A stretch of DNA of 64,000 nt from Acetivibrio mesophilus. GTDB lineage: Bacteria > Bacillota > Clostridia > Acetivibrionales > Acetivibrionaceae. A model generated the notes under the pieces. It saw only the letters and a list, made by a program, of their open reading frames with translations. It was not told the DNA's origin and searched no databases. Positions 27,415-36,887 of this stretch are shown here, piece by piece (positions within the stretch are counted from its first letter, which is position 1; every line of letters begins with the position of its first letter). A program made the translations under genes and the position numbers. The DNA lies in assembly GCF_004102745.1 (NCBI RefSeq), contig NZ_RLII01000005.1:62001-126000 (forward strand), given 5' to 3'.

Positions 27415-27744
27415 TTATATCACTCCTTATAGTTCTATAGTTATTGCTTGATATATATTAACTATTACACAATATTATATTGGAATTTGAATAAATATGA
27501 TTAAAGAAATTACTTAGTTAAGAATTGGCCAAATAAAAATTGAAAGAAGCGCCAACATAATAATTATATATCATATTTTAGCAAAAATCAACAGAAAGTT
27601 GGAATTATATTCTTTCGCTTATATTTAGCCTTTTTAAATAACTTTAACAAGGGCCAAACTTGACACGAACATAAGTTTGATGTAAGCTGAATCATAGGGT
27701 ACATCGGTAATTCAAAGAATAATAATAGGAGTGACACAGAGGTT
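27415..27744. other. Divergent intergenic region, AT-rich
   Basis: This 330-base gap holds the promoters of two divergent genes. TTGACA at 27660-27665 with a weak TAAGCT 17 bases later (27683-27688) is a candidate for the topoisomerase operon. No ORF, repeat or structured RNA was recognised. Confidence 0.5.
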
Positions 27745-29730
27745 ATGGCAAAGGAAAAGCAGAATAGAGCTGAAAGATATGGGAACGACAGTATTAAATC
27801 TCTTAAGGGTGCTGACAGGGTCAGACTGCGTCCGGCAGTTATATTTGGCTCTGATGGTATTGAAGGGTGTCAGCATTCGGTTTTTGAAATACTGTCAAAC
27901 TCAATAGACGAGGCCAGAGAAGGCTTTGGCAAAGTGATTGAGGTTACCAGATACAAGGATTATTCTGTTATGATAAAGGACTATGGACGCGGAATACCAC
28001 TGGATTATAATGAAAGTGAGAAGCGTTATAACTGGGAATTGGTATTTTGTGAGCTCTATGCAGGCGGGAAATATAAAAATAATTCTGGTGAAAACTATGA
28101 ATTCAGCCTTGGATTAAATGGGCTGGGAAGTTGTGCAACTCAGTACAGCTCGGAGTATATGGATGTCACTGTTTACCGAGATGGTATGAGGTATGACCTG
28201 CATTTTGAAAAAGGTGAAAATATCGGTGGGCTTAAAAAGGAGAAATGCAGCTATGAAAGCACGGGAACCATTATCAAATGGAGACCGGACCTGGATGTGT
28301 TCACAGATATAAATATACCTCTTGAATACTATACCGAAGTGCTTAAGAAGCAGGCTGTTGTTAATGCCGGTTTAAGATTTATATTGAAGGATGAAGAGTC
28401 CGGTCAGAGTTTTGAATTCTGCTATGAAAATGGTATTGTGGATTATGTAAAGGAGATTTCGGGAGATAAGAGATTTACAGAAATTCAGTATTATGAGACA
28501 AGCACAAGGGGAAGGGACCGAGAGGACAAGCCTGAGTATAAGGTTAAAATGCAAATAGCCTTTTGCTTCAACAATGAGGTGAACCTCCTTGAGTATTATC
28601 ACAATTCCAGCTTTTTGGAGCATGGTGGAGCCCCTGACAAAGCGATAAAGAATGCATTTGTTTATGAGGTGGACAGGTGTCTTAAATCCCAGGGCAAATA
28701 CAATAAAGATGAGTCCAAGATTACATTTCAGGATATACAGGACAGTCTTATACTTGTAACAAATTCCTTTTCTACTATAACGAGTTATGAGAATCAGACG
28801 AAGAAATCAATTACCAATAAATTTATTCAGGAGGCAATGACTGATTTCCTGAAACAGCAGCTTGAGGTTTATTTCATAGAAAATAAAATGGAAGGCACCA
28901 AGATTTTGGAACAGGTGCTGGTGAATAAGAGAAGCAGGGAGACTGCTGAGAAAACCAGAATCAATATTAAAAAGAAGCTCAGCGGAAATGTGGACATTTC
29001 AAACAGAGTTAAAAAGTTTGTAGACTGCAGAAGCAAGGATGTTAATAAAAGAGAGATTTATATAGTGGAAGGAGACTCTGCTTTAGGATCCTGTAAGCTT
29101 GGACGAGATGCTGAGTTTCAGGCTATAATACCGGTCAGAGGTAAGATTTTAAACTGCCTTAAGGCAGAGTATGACAGTATTTTCAAGAATGATATTATTG
29201 TTGACCTCCTAAAGGTGCTCGGGTGTGGTGTTGAGATTAAGTCAAAGCACAATAAGGAGCTCAGTACATTTGACCTAAACAACCTCCGATGGAGCAAGGT
29301 AATTATATGTACCGATGCCGATGTGGATGGTTTCCAGATAAGGACTCTTATACTGGCAATGCTTTATAGGCTAGTCCCAACTTTGATACAGGTTGGAAAG
29401 GTATTTATTGCTGAGTCACCGCTGTTTGAGATAAGGACAAAGGATAAAACTTATTTTGCTTATAGCGACAAGGAAAAAAATCAAATCGTTTCAAAGCTTA
29501 AGGGCAAATACTCAATACAGCGTTCAAAAGGCCTTGGTGAGAATGATCCTGAGATGATGTGGCAGACAACAATGAATCCGGAAACGAGAAGGCTTATTCA
29601 GGTGGTTCCCGATGATATTAAGAAAACAGAGGAATTTTTTGATCTTCTTCTTGGGGATAACCTTCCCGGAAGAAAAATGTATATTGAAGAAAACGGATAT
29701 AAGTATCTTGATATGATAGATGTGAGCTAA
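27745..29730 (+). CDS. Atypical type IIA topoisomerase subunit B (GyrB/ParE-like)
   Basis: The product has 661 residues. The GHKL ATPase domain shows the N-box LSNSIDEA (about 50-57), DYGRGIP (79-85) and LGLNGLGSCATQ. The TOPRIM domain has EGDSALGSCKLGRDAEFQAI with Glu442, and the metal-binding DADVDG (Asp524, 526, 528). In GyrB/ParE the second motif position is normally SAGGSAKQGRD and the last is DADVDGAHIRT; here LGSCKLGRD and DGFQIRT differ, so the protein is divergent. It has the short ParE-like length without the GyrB insertion. Together with the next gene it should form a heterotetramer that passes duplex DNA through a double-strand break. It is probably additional to the standard gyrase, which would be near the origin and not here. 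Confidence 0.85.
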   Translation: MAKEKQNRAERYGNDSIKSLKGADRVRLRPAVIFGSDGIEGCQHSVFEILSNSIDEAREGFGKVIEVTRYKDYSVMIKDYGRGIPLDYNESEKRYNWELVFCELYAGGKYKNNSGENYEFSLGLNGLGSCATQYSSEYMDVTVYRDGMRYDLHFEKGENIGGLKKEKCSYESTGTIIKWRPDLDVFTDINIPLEYYTEVLKKQAVVNAGLRFILKDEESGQSFEFCYENGIVDYVKEISGDKRFTEIQYYETSTRGRDREDKPEYKVKMQIAFCFNNEVNLLEYYHNSSFLEHGGAPDKAIKNAFVYEVDRCLKSQGKYNKDESKITFQDIQDSLILVTNSFSTITSYENQTKKSITNKFIQEAMTDFLKQQLEVYFIENKMEGTKILEQVLVNKRSRETAEKTRINIKKKLSGNVDISNRVKKFVDCRSKDVNKREIYIVEGDSALGSCKLGRDAEFQAIIPVRGKILNCLKAEYDSIFKNDIIVDLLKVLGCGVEIKSKHNKELSTFDLNNLRWSKVIICTDADVDGFQIRTLILAMLYRLVPTLIQVGKVFIAESPLFEIRTKDKTYFAYSDKEKNQIVSKLKGKYSIQRSKGLGENDPEMMWQTTMNPETRRLIQVVPDDIKKTEEFFDLLLGDNLPGRKMYIEENGYKYLDMIDVS

Positions 29731-29802
29731 TATTATATAAAGTACTGAAATTGTGGGTAGGTCAGTATATAAAAAGTAATAGTGGAAAGGTGAAATAATA
29801 AT

Positions 29803-31986
29803 ATGCCATCAAACAATTTGATTGAGCAGAAGATAGTTGATACTCTTGAAAAGAACTATATGCCCTATGCGATGAGTGTAATTGTTTCCAGGGCAATACC
29901 GGAGATAGACGGACTTAAGCCGTCCCACAGAAAGCTGCTTTATACTATGTATAAAATGGGACTGTTGACCGGTGAAAAGACCAAATCTGCAAATGTAGTG
30001 GGGCAGACCATGAAGCTTAATCCCCATGGAGATATGGCAATTTATGAGACCCTTGTGAGGCTGACTCGCGGCAACAATGCTCTATTGCTTCCCTATGTGG
30101 ATTCTAAGGGTAATTTCGGAAAACATTATTCGAGAGATATGAAATTTGCTGCACCCCGTTATACCGAGGTAAAGCTTGAAAAAATATGTGAAGAGCTTTT
30201 TAGGGATATTGACAAGGATACTGTTGAGTTTGTTGACAACTATGACGGGACAATGAAGGAGCCAAGGCTTCTTCCTACTACTTACCCAAGCATTTTAGTG
30301 AATGCAAACCAGGGTATTGCAGTAGGTATGGCAAGTAACATATGCAGTTTTAACCTTATAGAGGTATGCAATGCTGCTATTGAGCTTATAAAGGATGAAA
30401 ACATGGACCTCCTTAAAGTCTTAAAAGCTCCTGATCTGCCTTCGGGGGGACAACTGATATATAATGAAGGGGAAATGCGGGAGATTTATGAAAAAGGCAG
30501 GGGCAGCTTTAAGCTCCGGGCAAAATATCGGTATGATAAAGCAAACAACTGCATAGAAATATACGAGATACCTTATACTACAACTGTCGAAGCCATTATT
30601 GATTCTATTATCGATCTTGTAAAGAGCAATAAGATTCGAGATATATCGGATGTGAGGGACGAGACAGACCTAAACGGCCTTAAAATAGCGCTGGATGTAA
30701 AAAAGAATACAGATCCCGATACGCTTATGAATAAGCTTTACAGATTTACTCCACTGCAGGACAGCTTTAGCTGCAACTTTAACATACTTATTAACGGTCA
30801 TCCTATGGTTATGGGAATCAAGCAGATTCTTAGGGAATGGATTAGTTTCAGAGTGGAGTGCATCAAAAGACAAACGCTTTTTGACATAGACAAAAAGTCC
30901 CAAAAGCTTCATATCCTTCTTGGATTGGAGAAGATTCTATTAGATATCGACAAGGCTATTAAGATCATAAGAAATACGGAACAGGAAGCATTGGTAGTTC
31001 CAAACCTCATGGAGGGCTTTGAAATAGATCAAGTTCAGGCTGAATTTGTTGCAGAAATAAAGCTTAGAAACCTTAATAAGGAGTATATCATAAAGCGTGT
31101 TAGCGAGATTGACAGCCTAAAGAAGGAAATAGCAGAGCTTAATGATTTATACGGTAGCGAGAAAAAAATCAAGAAGGTTATCATAAAGCAACTGGAGGAG
31201 GTTTCAAAGAAGTATGGTAAGCCCAGATGTACTGAGATTATAGGAGAGGAGCATGTCGAAGAGATAACTCAAGAACATCTGATAGAGGATTACAACTTAA
31301 AGCTGTTCCTCACCCAGCAAAATTATTTAAAGAAGATTCCTCTGACATCATTAAGGACCAGTCCCGAGCATAAGCTAAAAGAGGATGATTTTATAGTACA
31401 GGAACTGGAAACTCACAACAAGGCAGATCTTCTGCTGTTTTCAAACAAACAGACCGTGTACAAGATGAGGATATATGAAATTGAGGACTGTAAAGCAAGC
31501 AGCCTAGGTGAGTTTCTTTCAAATGTTCTAAACCTTGAAGAAGGTGAGGAGATTATTCATATGGTTGCTACGGATGACTATAAGGGTCAAATGATATTTG
31601 CCTTTGAGAATGGCAAAGTAGCTAAGATAGAGCTCGAAAGTTATGCAACCAAAACAAATAGAAAGAAGCTTTCCAATGCATATAACGGTCTGTCAAAGCT
31701 GATTTATATAGGACACATAATGGAGGATGAAGAATTGGTGGCCTTTAGTAGCTTAAATAAAGTTCTTATCTTCAATACTTCCGGCATAAATTCAAAGTCC
31801 ACGAGAGATTCACAAGGTGTTCAAGTGCTTAAGTCAAAAAAAGGAAGTATAATGACTTGTATTAAAAAAATTAGCGAGGTCTCTTTTACAGATCCTGACT
31901 ATTACAGGACAAAGAATATTCCTGCTATCGGTTGCTATCTTAAAGATGAAGATGTTGATGATAACCAGATAAAACTTGATCTCTAA
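29803..31986 (+). CDS. Atypical type IIA topoisomerase subunit A (GyrA/ParC-like)
   Basis: The product has 727 residues. The winged-helix/CAP region is present with the catalytic Tyr120 in AAPRYTEVKL and a YAMSVIVSRAIPEIDGLKP start. The quinolone-binding loop (ANVVGQTMKLNPHGDMAIYETLV) departs from the usual GDVMGKYHPHGDSAVYD form: the residue equivalent to GyrA Ser83 and the following Tyr/His context are altered. The C-terminal domain is short (about 200 residues) with LLLFSNKQTVYKM and FAFENGKVAKIEL blades, and no GyrA-box was seen. It starts 72 bases after subunit B with GGAAAGGTG upstream of ATG. Likely a decatenase or a specialised topoisomerase; its exact role is unknown. Confidence 0.85.
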   Translation: MPSNNLIEQKIVDTLEKNYMPYAMSVIVSRAIPEIDGLKPSHRKLLYTMYKMGLLTGEKTKSANVVGQTMKLNPHGDMAIYETLVRLTRGNNALLLPYVDSKGNFGKHYSRDMKFAAPRYTEVKLEKICEELFRDIDKDTVEFVDNYDGTMKEPRLLPTTYPSILVNANQGIAVGMASNICSFNLIEVCNAAIELIKDENMDLLKVLKAPDLPSGGQLIYNEGEMREIYEKGRGSFKLRAKYRYDKANNCIEIYEIPYTTTVEAIIDSIIDLVKSNKIRDISDVRDETDLNGLKIALDVKKNTDPDTLMNKLYRFTPLQDSFSCNFNILINGHPMVMGIKQILREWISFRVECIKRQTLFDIDKKSQKLHILLGLEKILLDIDKAIKIIRNTEQEALVVPNLMEGFEIDQVQAEFVAEIKLRNLNKEYIIKRVSEIDSLKKEIAELNDLYGSEKKIKKVIIKQLEEVSKKYGKPRCTEIIGEEHVEEITQEHLIEDYNLKLFLTQQNYLKKIPLTSLRTSPEHKLKEDDFIVQELETHNKADLLLFSNKQTVYKMRIYEIEDCKASSLGEFLSNVLNLEEGEEIIHMVATDDYKGQMIFAFENGKVAKIELESYATKTNRKKLSNAYNGLSKLIYIGHIMEDEELVAFSSLNKVLIFNTSGINSKSTRDSQGVQVLKSKKGSIMTCIKKISEVSFTDPDYYRTKNIPAIGCYLKDEDVDDNQIKLDL

Positions 31987-32163
31987 AGGGATAACAGCAA
32001 AATGTTCACGAATTTATTGCGTTTATGAAATTATTCTGGTAATATAAATGATGTAATACGGCTTTATCTGAATAATTTCAGAAGTTGTGTTATTGTAGAG
32101 AGGTTTGGTGTTGTACCGGACTTATTTACAGAATGCATATAATCTACAAAAGGAGTTGGTCAA

Positions 32164-32523
32164 ATGTATAAGAATCAAGTAAGGTCACCAGGATTAGTTG
32201 TGGTTCTTTCAATTGTAACCTGTGGCATTTATGCTTTCTACTGGATTTATAAAATGTCAGAGGAGTTGCAGAGAGCTACAGGTAAGTCATCGACGAGCCC
32301 AGGGGTAGAACTTTTGTTGTGCATCGTAACCTGTGGTTTTTATTTGATTTATTGGTATTATAAATATGGAAAGATGATAACCGAAGCTCAGGAACTGGCA
32401 GGATTAAGGTCAGAAGACAATGCGATACTGTATCTGTTGCTTGCTGTTTTTGGTTTATCTATTGTTAGTATGGCACTTATGCAGTCGGCAGCTAATAAAA
32501 TTTGGGAACAGAATGTAATATAA
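32164..32523 (+). CDS. DUF4234 family membrane protein
   Basis: The product has 119 residues with three predicted membrane helices. The repeated motif SIVTCGIYAFYWIYKMSEEL and LCIVTCGFYLIYWYYKYG is the DUF4234 hallmark. Function is unknown in the family. SD AAAGGAG precedes ATG. It sits upstream of a DUF2752 gene. Confidence 0.85.
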   Translation: MYKNQVRSPGLVVVLSIVTCGIYAFYWIYKMSEELQRATGKSSTSPGVELLLCIVTCGFYLIYWYYKYGKMITEAQELAGLRSEDNAILYLLLAVFGLSIVSMALMQSAANKIWEQNVI

Positions 32524-32580
32524 CGAGGCGATAAACGTCCCCACTTCTTATAAGTGGCGGGTGCTGAGGTGTAATAAAAA

Positions 32581-32916
32581 GTGGGATTATGTATTTTTAA
32601 GAATTTTTTTGGACTTCCATGTCCAGGATGCGGAATGACGAGAGCGTATTTTAGTTTATTTAAATTCGATTTAGCATCAGCTTTTTATTATCATCCTCTG
32701 TTTCTGCTTCCTGTTATATTGGCCATAATTGTTGTTTTCAAAAACAATAGCTTTTTTGTGCGCCTATATAAAAACAATATCCTATGGGTATCGGTATCGG
32801 CAGGATTTATCCTTCTATGGATTGTTAGGCTTATACTGTTTTTTCCTGACACTCCACCGATGGAGTACAATTCAAAGGCTTTGATACCGCAGCTGTTTAG
32901 ATTGTTCGGCGGATAG
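32581..32916 (+). CDS. DUF2752 family membrane protein
   Basis: The product has 111 residues. The family motif is near the N-terminus (GLPCPGCGMTRAYFSLF), followed by two or three membrane helices. The start is GTG 32581, directly after two in-frame stops, so no longer N-terminus is possible; many family members have an extra helix before the Cys motif, so this one is short. A 6-bp hairpin (CCACTT/AAGTGG) lies just upstream in the 57-base gap after the DUF4234 gene. Function unknown. Confidence 0.8.
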   Translation: MGLCIFKNFFGLPCPGCGMTRAYFSLFKFDLASAFYYHPLFLLPVILAIIVVFKNNSFFVRLYKNNILWVSVSAGFILLWIVRLILFFPDTPPMEYNSKALIPQLFRLFGG

Positions 32917-33002
32917 TTTATCGAATAATAATATACTTACCAAAAGGAAATCACAAAAGTACATGTTTGTGGTTTCTTTTTTATGTTTTCTTTTTTATTG
33001 CC

Positions 33003-33016
33003 CAAACATATGTTTG
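33003..33016. promoter_or_regulatory. LexA (SOS) box of uvrB
   Basis: The palindrome CAAACATATGTTTG closely matches the Firmicutes SOS box (CGAACATATGTTCG type). It overlaps the -35 element of the uvrB promoter, so LexA would block RNA polymerase. Confidence 0.8.
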
Positions 33017-33041
33017 AATGTGCACACAACTGTGGTATAAT
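33014..33041 (+). promoter_or_regulatory. uvrB promoter
   Basis: TTGAAT (33014-33019), 16-base spacer, TATAAT (33036-33041), about 44 bases before the ATG at 33085. Confidence 0.75.
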
Positions 33042-33084
33042 AAAGTGAAATAACCCTAAAGATTGAATTGAGGTGCATGTTTAT

Positions 33085-35064
33085 ATGCATGAGTTTAAGC
33101 TTGTGTCTGATTACAACCCCCGCGGGGATCAGCCTGAGGCTATAGATAGACTTGTTGAAGGAATTAATAGAGGATGCAGGGGGCAGACCCTTCTGGGAGT
33201 GACCGGATCGGGTAAAACATTTACCATGGCCAATGTTATTGAGAGAGTTCAGAAGCCTACCCTTGTGATTGCCCATAATAAGACCCTTGCGGCGCAGCTC
33301 TGTAGTGAGTTTAAGGAGTTTTTCCCCAATAACTGTGTTGAGTATTTTGTAAGCTATTATGATTATTATCAGCCGGAGGCTTATATTCCTTCCACTGATA
33401 CCTATATTGAGAAGGATTCATCAATAAATGATGAGATTGATAAGCTGAGACACTCGGCTACTGCTGCACTGTTTGAGAGAAGAGATGTTATAATAGTTGC
33501 CAGTGTTTCATGTATTTATGGTCTGGGAGATCCGGAGGATTATACCGATTTGATGCTTTCTCTGCGGCCCGGCATGATAAGGGACAGAGATGAAATTATT
33601 AGAAAACTGGTGGATATTCAATACGAGAGAAATGAAATTGACTTCAAGAGAGGGAAGTTTAGGGCCAGGGGCGACATACTGGAAATATTTCCGGCATCAT
33701 CCTCCGATAAAGTGGTGCGGGTGGAGTTTTTCGGAGAAGAAATCGAACGAATAACCGAAATTGATTCATTGACCGGTGAGATAACGGGAGTGAGTTCTCA
33801 TGTGGCTATTTTTCCGGCTTCCCACTATGCTACGACAAAGTCAAAGATGGAAAAGGCTATAATTACAATAGAGCAAGAGCTTACGGAGCGACTTAAGGAG
33901 CTAAAGTCTGACGGTAAGCTCCTTGAGGCCCAGAGGCTTGAACAGCGGACAAGATATGACCTTGAGATGATGCAGGAAGTAGGATTTTGCCAGGGTATAG
34001 AGAATTATTCAAGGCATATAAGCGGAAGAACTCCTGGCAGTCCGCCTTTTACGCTCATTGATTATTTTCCTGAAGACTTCTTAATGATAATTGATGAATC
34101 CCATGTTACCATTCCCCAGATTGGAGCTATGTACAATGGTGACAGATCTAGAAAGGAATCCCTTGTGGAGTACGGGTTTAGGCTCCCTTCGGCTTTTGAC
34201 AACAGACCGCTGAAGTTTGAAGAGTTTGAGAAGAAGATTAACCAGATTATATTTGTCAGCGCGACACCATCAAAGTATGAAAAGGTGAACTCGGAACAGG
34301 TAGTAGAACAGATAATAAGGCCTACAGGGCTGCTTGATCCCGAAATAGTTGTGAAGCCTGTAAAAGGACAGATTGATGACTTGATTGGGGAGATAAGTGA
34401 AAGAATTCAAAATAATCAGCGTGTTATGGTTACCACTCTTACAAAAAAGATGGCGGAGGATCTGACGGATTATCTGAAGGAGCTTGATTTTAAAGTTGAA
34501 TATTTGCACTCTGACATTGAGACCATTGAAAGAATGGAAATAATACGAAATCTAAGACTTGGAGTTTTTGATGTTTTGGTAGGTATTAATTTGCTAAGGG
34601 AAGGGCTGGATCTTCCGGAAGTATCCCTTGTGGCTATTTTGGATGCCGACAAAGAAGGATTCCTTCGTTCGGAAACCTCATTGATTCAGACCATAGGAAG
34701 AGCGGCCAGAAATGTTGAGGGAAAGGTCATAATGTATGCCGATACCGTTACCGATTCAATGAGAAAGGCTATTGATGAGACCAATAGAAGAAGAAAAATA
34801 CAATCGGAATATAACCAGAAGCATGGCATTACGCCGAAGAGTGTTCAAAAGGGTATAAGGGATGTAATTGAAGTTACAAAGGTTGCGGAAGAGGATGCCA
34901 AGTACTTTATTCGCGGTGATGAGGACTCAATGGATAAGGATGAAGTAGAGAAGATAATAGATAAGCTAAGTAATGAAATGAAGACAGCGGCAGCAGAGCT
35001 TCAATTTGAACGGGCTGCGGAGCTAAGGGATAAAATTGCAGAGCTTAAGAAGAAAATAGAGTAA
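33085..35064 (+). CDS. uvrB: Excinuclease ABC subunit B
   Basis: UvrB is the damage-verifying helicase of nucleotide excision repair; it is loaded by UvrA and recruits UvrC. The product has 659 residues, normal for the family. Walker A is GVTGSGKT at 38-45; the beta-hairpin is [11 protein letters not shown]; the Walker B region is [12 protein letters not shown]; helicase motifs include [14 protein letters not shown] and QTIGRAARN. The UVR motif for UvrC contact is at the C-terminus (about 620-655). ATG 33085 follows GAGGTG (33069-33074); GTG 33073 lies inside that SD. A LexA box sits on its promoter. Confidence 0.97.
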   Translation: MHEFKLVSDYNPRGDQPEAIDRLVEGINRGCRGQTLLGVTGSGKTFTMANVIERVQKPTLVIAHNKTLAAQLCSEFKEFFPNNCVEYFVSYYDYYQPEAYIPSTDTYIEKDSSINDEIDKLRHSATAALFERRDVIIVASVSCIYGLGDPEDYTDLMLSLRPGMIRDRDEIIRKLVDIQYERNEIDFKRGKFRARGDILEIFPASSSDKVVRVEFFGEEIERITEIDSLTGEITGVSSHVAIFPASHYATTKSKMEKAIITIEQELTERLKELKSDGKLLEAQRLEQRTRYDLEMMQEVGFCQGIENYSRHISGRTPGSPPFTLIDYFPEDFLMIIDESHVTIPQIGAMYNGDRSRKESLVEYGFRLPSAFDNRPLKFEEFEKKINQIIFVSATPSKYEKVNSEQVVEQIIRPTGLLDPEIVVKPVKGQIDDLIGEISERIQNNQRVMVTTLTKKMAEDLTDYLKELDFKVEYLHSDIETIERMEIIRNLRLGVFDVLVGINLLREGLDLPEVSLVAILDADKEGFLRSETSLIQTIGRAARNVEGKVIMYADTVTDSMRKAIDETNRRRKIQSEYNQKHGITPKSVQKGIRDVIEVTKVAEEDAKYFIRGDEDSMDKDEVEKIIDKLSNEMKTAAAELQFERAAELRDKIAELKKKIE

Positions 35065-35081
35065 AGACCGGTCAGCATTAT

Positions 35082-35117
35082 AAAAGCTCAGAAACTTAAG
35101 CAGGGTTTCTGAGCTTT
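35082..35117 (+). terminator. uvrB terminator
   Basis: AAAAGCTCAGAAAC (35082-35095) pairs perfectly with GTTTCTGAGCTTTT (35104-35117). Confidence 0.85.
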
Positions 35118-35122
35118 TAAAT

Positions 35123-35186
35123 AATTTGGCCTCTTGGAATCAAATGAAAGAGGCCAAATCGAAGGGACTCGATGTCCCGAGCTTAT
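35123..35186 (-). repeat. Dispersed double-hairpin repeat, copy B (inverted)
   Basis: Reverse-strand copy of the element at 24426 and 61601. It has an intact TTGGCCTCTT/AAGAGGCCAA stem and a 5-base insertion in that loop (CATTTGATTCC versus CATTCC). In this orientation it lies just after the stop of the minus-strand 3D-domain gene, as the other copies lie after their genes. Confidence 0.85.
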
Positions 35187-35187
35187 A

Positions 35188-36252
35188 TTAATCCAGTACG
35201 TATACTACTACTTCCTGCAACCCAAATCCCATAGCCTTATTGTAAATTATCGATTCGCCGGGTTTGTCCTCGCCGAAGAAAATGTCTATTTTATTGCCCT
35301 TAATAAGGCTTCCGGTATCTTCAGCTATGTATATTCCATCAAGATAGTTGTATGCGTCGGGAAAAGAAATGTATACCCTGGTCCCCAGCGGGATGACAGA
35401 TGGATCTACGGCGATGGTTCTGCCAACGGTGGCACGCTTACCTGAGGCCGTAATACCATACGCAGGATGTTCGCGGGTTTTGCCGCAGCTCTTATATGAG
35501 AGATCGTATGCTGTAGCTGTCATATTAATTATCTTTTTGCACTGAGGCATAATGTCGGCAACTTCAACTTTTGTGCGTGAAACATTAGTTTCAGCAACCT
35601 TAAGTTCAGTTGCATTAGTCGGTGTAATGGTTTTGGATCTGCTTACAGGTGTGGTTTGAGTTCTTGAAGAACTCTTGTCTTTTATATCTTTTATATCTGT
35701 TATATTTTTTTGGCTGATTTCAGTCAAAGGAATATTCATGGTATTGATAGCAACAACAGGCATAGACAATCCCTCTTTATTGCAGGTTATGTTCTCTTTG
35801 ACGAGGCTGGACGGTTTTGTGCTGCTTGGGGATATCCAAGTGGAACTTTTGATATTTTGCATATTGTTGACTGCTTTTTCTGTGATCGAATTGATGGCAT
35901 TATTGCTGGCGCAGGTAAGCAGAAAAGTCATTACTGACCCTGCTGCTACCATTTTCAGATCAAGATCCTTTTTGCTGAGGATAGAATGGCTGCAGCATTT
36001 GACTCGTTCGAGAATACTACCTGATTTGGAAGATAGAACAGCTGAATCCACTTTTTTAAGTATTTCATCGAGTATTTCAGGATAGTTTAGTTTTAAATGT
36101 GTTGCGTTCATCAGAACCTCTTCGAGAACTTCAGGGTAGTTCAGACTATTAATATCTTCGTCTTGAAAATACTCTGACAGATATTCCTTGTTAGAGTTCT
36201 GAATATTGCTGAGTTCAGGGCAATTAAGAATATTTCCTATTGCATTTCCCAT
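35188..36252 (-). CDS. 3D-domain (Asp-Asp-Asp) cell-wall protein
   Basis: The product has 354 residues. The C-terminal ~100 residues are a 3D domain: MTATAYDLSYKSCGKT, then ITASGKRATVGRTIAVDP, IPLGTRVYI, the IAEDTGSLIKGNKIDIF segment and a closing strand. This fold is shared with MltA and YabE/YocH-type resuscitation-promoting lytic enzymes acting on peptidoglycan. The N-terminal ~100 residues contain two related short segments (NYPEVLEEVLM and NYPEILDEILK). A single membrane helix at about residue 115-135 gives N-in topology, and a Ser/Thr-rich linker follows. ATG is preceded by GGGGGG. It is probably anchored in the membrane with the enzyme domain in the wall. Confidence 0.88.
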   Translation of the reverse strand: MGNAIGNILNCPELSNIQNSNKEYLSEYFQDEDINSLNYPEVLEEVLMNATHLKLNYPEILDEILKKVDSAVLSSKSGSILERVKCCSHSILSKKDLDLKMVAAGSVMTFLLTCASNNAINSITEKAVNNMQNIKSSTWISPSSTKPSSLVKENITCNKEGLSMPVVAINTMNIPLTEISQKNITDIKDIKDKSSSRTQTTPVSRSKTITPTNATELKVAETNVSRTKVEVADIMPQCKKIINMTATAYDLSYKSCGKTREHPAYGITASGKRATVGRTIAVDPSVIPLGTRVYISFPDAYNYLDGIYIAEDTGSLIKGNKIDIFFGEDKPGESIIYNKAMGFGLQEVVVYVLD

Positions 36253-36726
36253 AGTAATCCCCCCATCTTAAGAGCGCTTTTCTGCAGGTTATAACAAATA
36301 AAAATAATATAATATAAATCAATATAAACTGCATTAAAGATACCAGTATAATGCAGTTATTTGCAATGTCAGACAACGATCGGAGTTGAGTAAATATGGT
36401 GTATAGATTGCGTTGTCTATATTTTCAATTATTATCTATATATTCTATTAAAAAAGATGTTTGGCATATTCATATAAATTGTATTAAAAAATATCATTGA
36501 TGGTGCACCGACTATACATCGGCAAATGTCTGGGATAAAAATGCAAATTCATGTTGTATTGTTTATATTATAATACAAAAAAGCATCCTTTCATAGTACA
36601 AAACATAAAAAATATGGAAAAAAATTATCTTTGTTAATAGGAATGCCTTACTATATACTTCGCCACTGAAGAAAAATAGTTGTTTAAGGTCTATTATAGG
36701 AGGATATAAATATTCATAAAAAAGTT
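36253..36726. other. Intergenic region between 3D-domain gene and uvrA promoter
   Basis: This long AT-rich gap shows no ORF of note. An 8-bp inverted repeat (AGACAACG 36371-36378, CGTTGTCT 36411-36418) with a 32-base loop is present but unconvincing. The promoter of the minus-strand 3D gene is presumably here; none is clear. Confidence 0.4.
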
Positions 36727-36740
36727 CGAACAAATGTTTG
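36727..36740. promoter_or_regulatory. LexA (SOS) box of uvrA
   Basis: CGAACAAATGTTTG matches the CGAAC-N4-GTTYG SOS consensus. Its 3' end forms the start of the uvrA -35 element. Confidence 0.85.
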
Positions 36741-36765
36741 AAAATTGCAGTTTATTTGGTATAAT
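36738..36765 (+). promoter_or_regulatory. uvrA promoter
   Basis: TTGAAA (36738-36743), 16-base spacer, TATAAT (36760-36765). Same layout as the uvrB promoter. The leader to ATG 36888 is about 115 bases. Confidence 0.75.
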
Positions 36766-36887
36766 AATAGCTGTTTATAACGATTTGGTTCAAAGATAAT
36801 TGTCCGGTTATAGAAAAATTTTCTTACCTCTCGTTATATAAGTGCTAGTAGAGCCTTAATTAAAATTAAAATTGAGCAGGTGTTTGT

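Noticed and set aside
35134-35445. A plus-strand 103-codon frame
   Set aside because: It covers the inverted repeat copy B and then is antisense to the 3D-domain gene; no SD.
36371-36418. 8-bp inverted repeat AGACAACG/CGTTGTCT
   Set aside because: Short arms, a 32-base loop, no T-run and no gene context; chance is likely.
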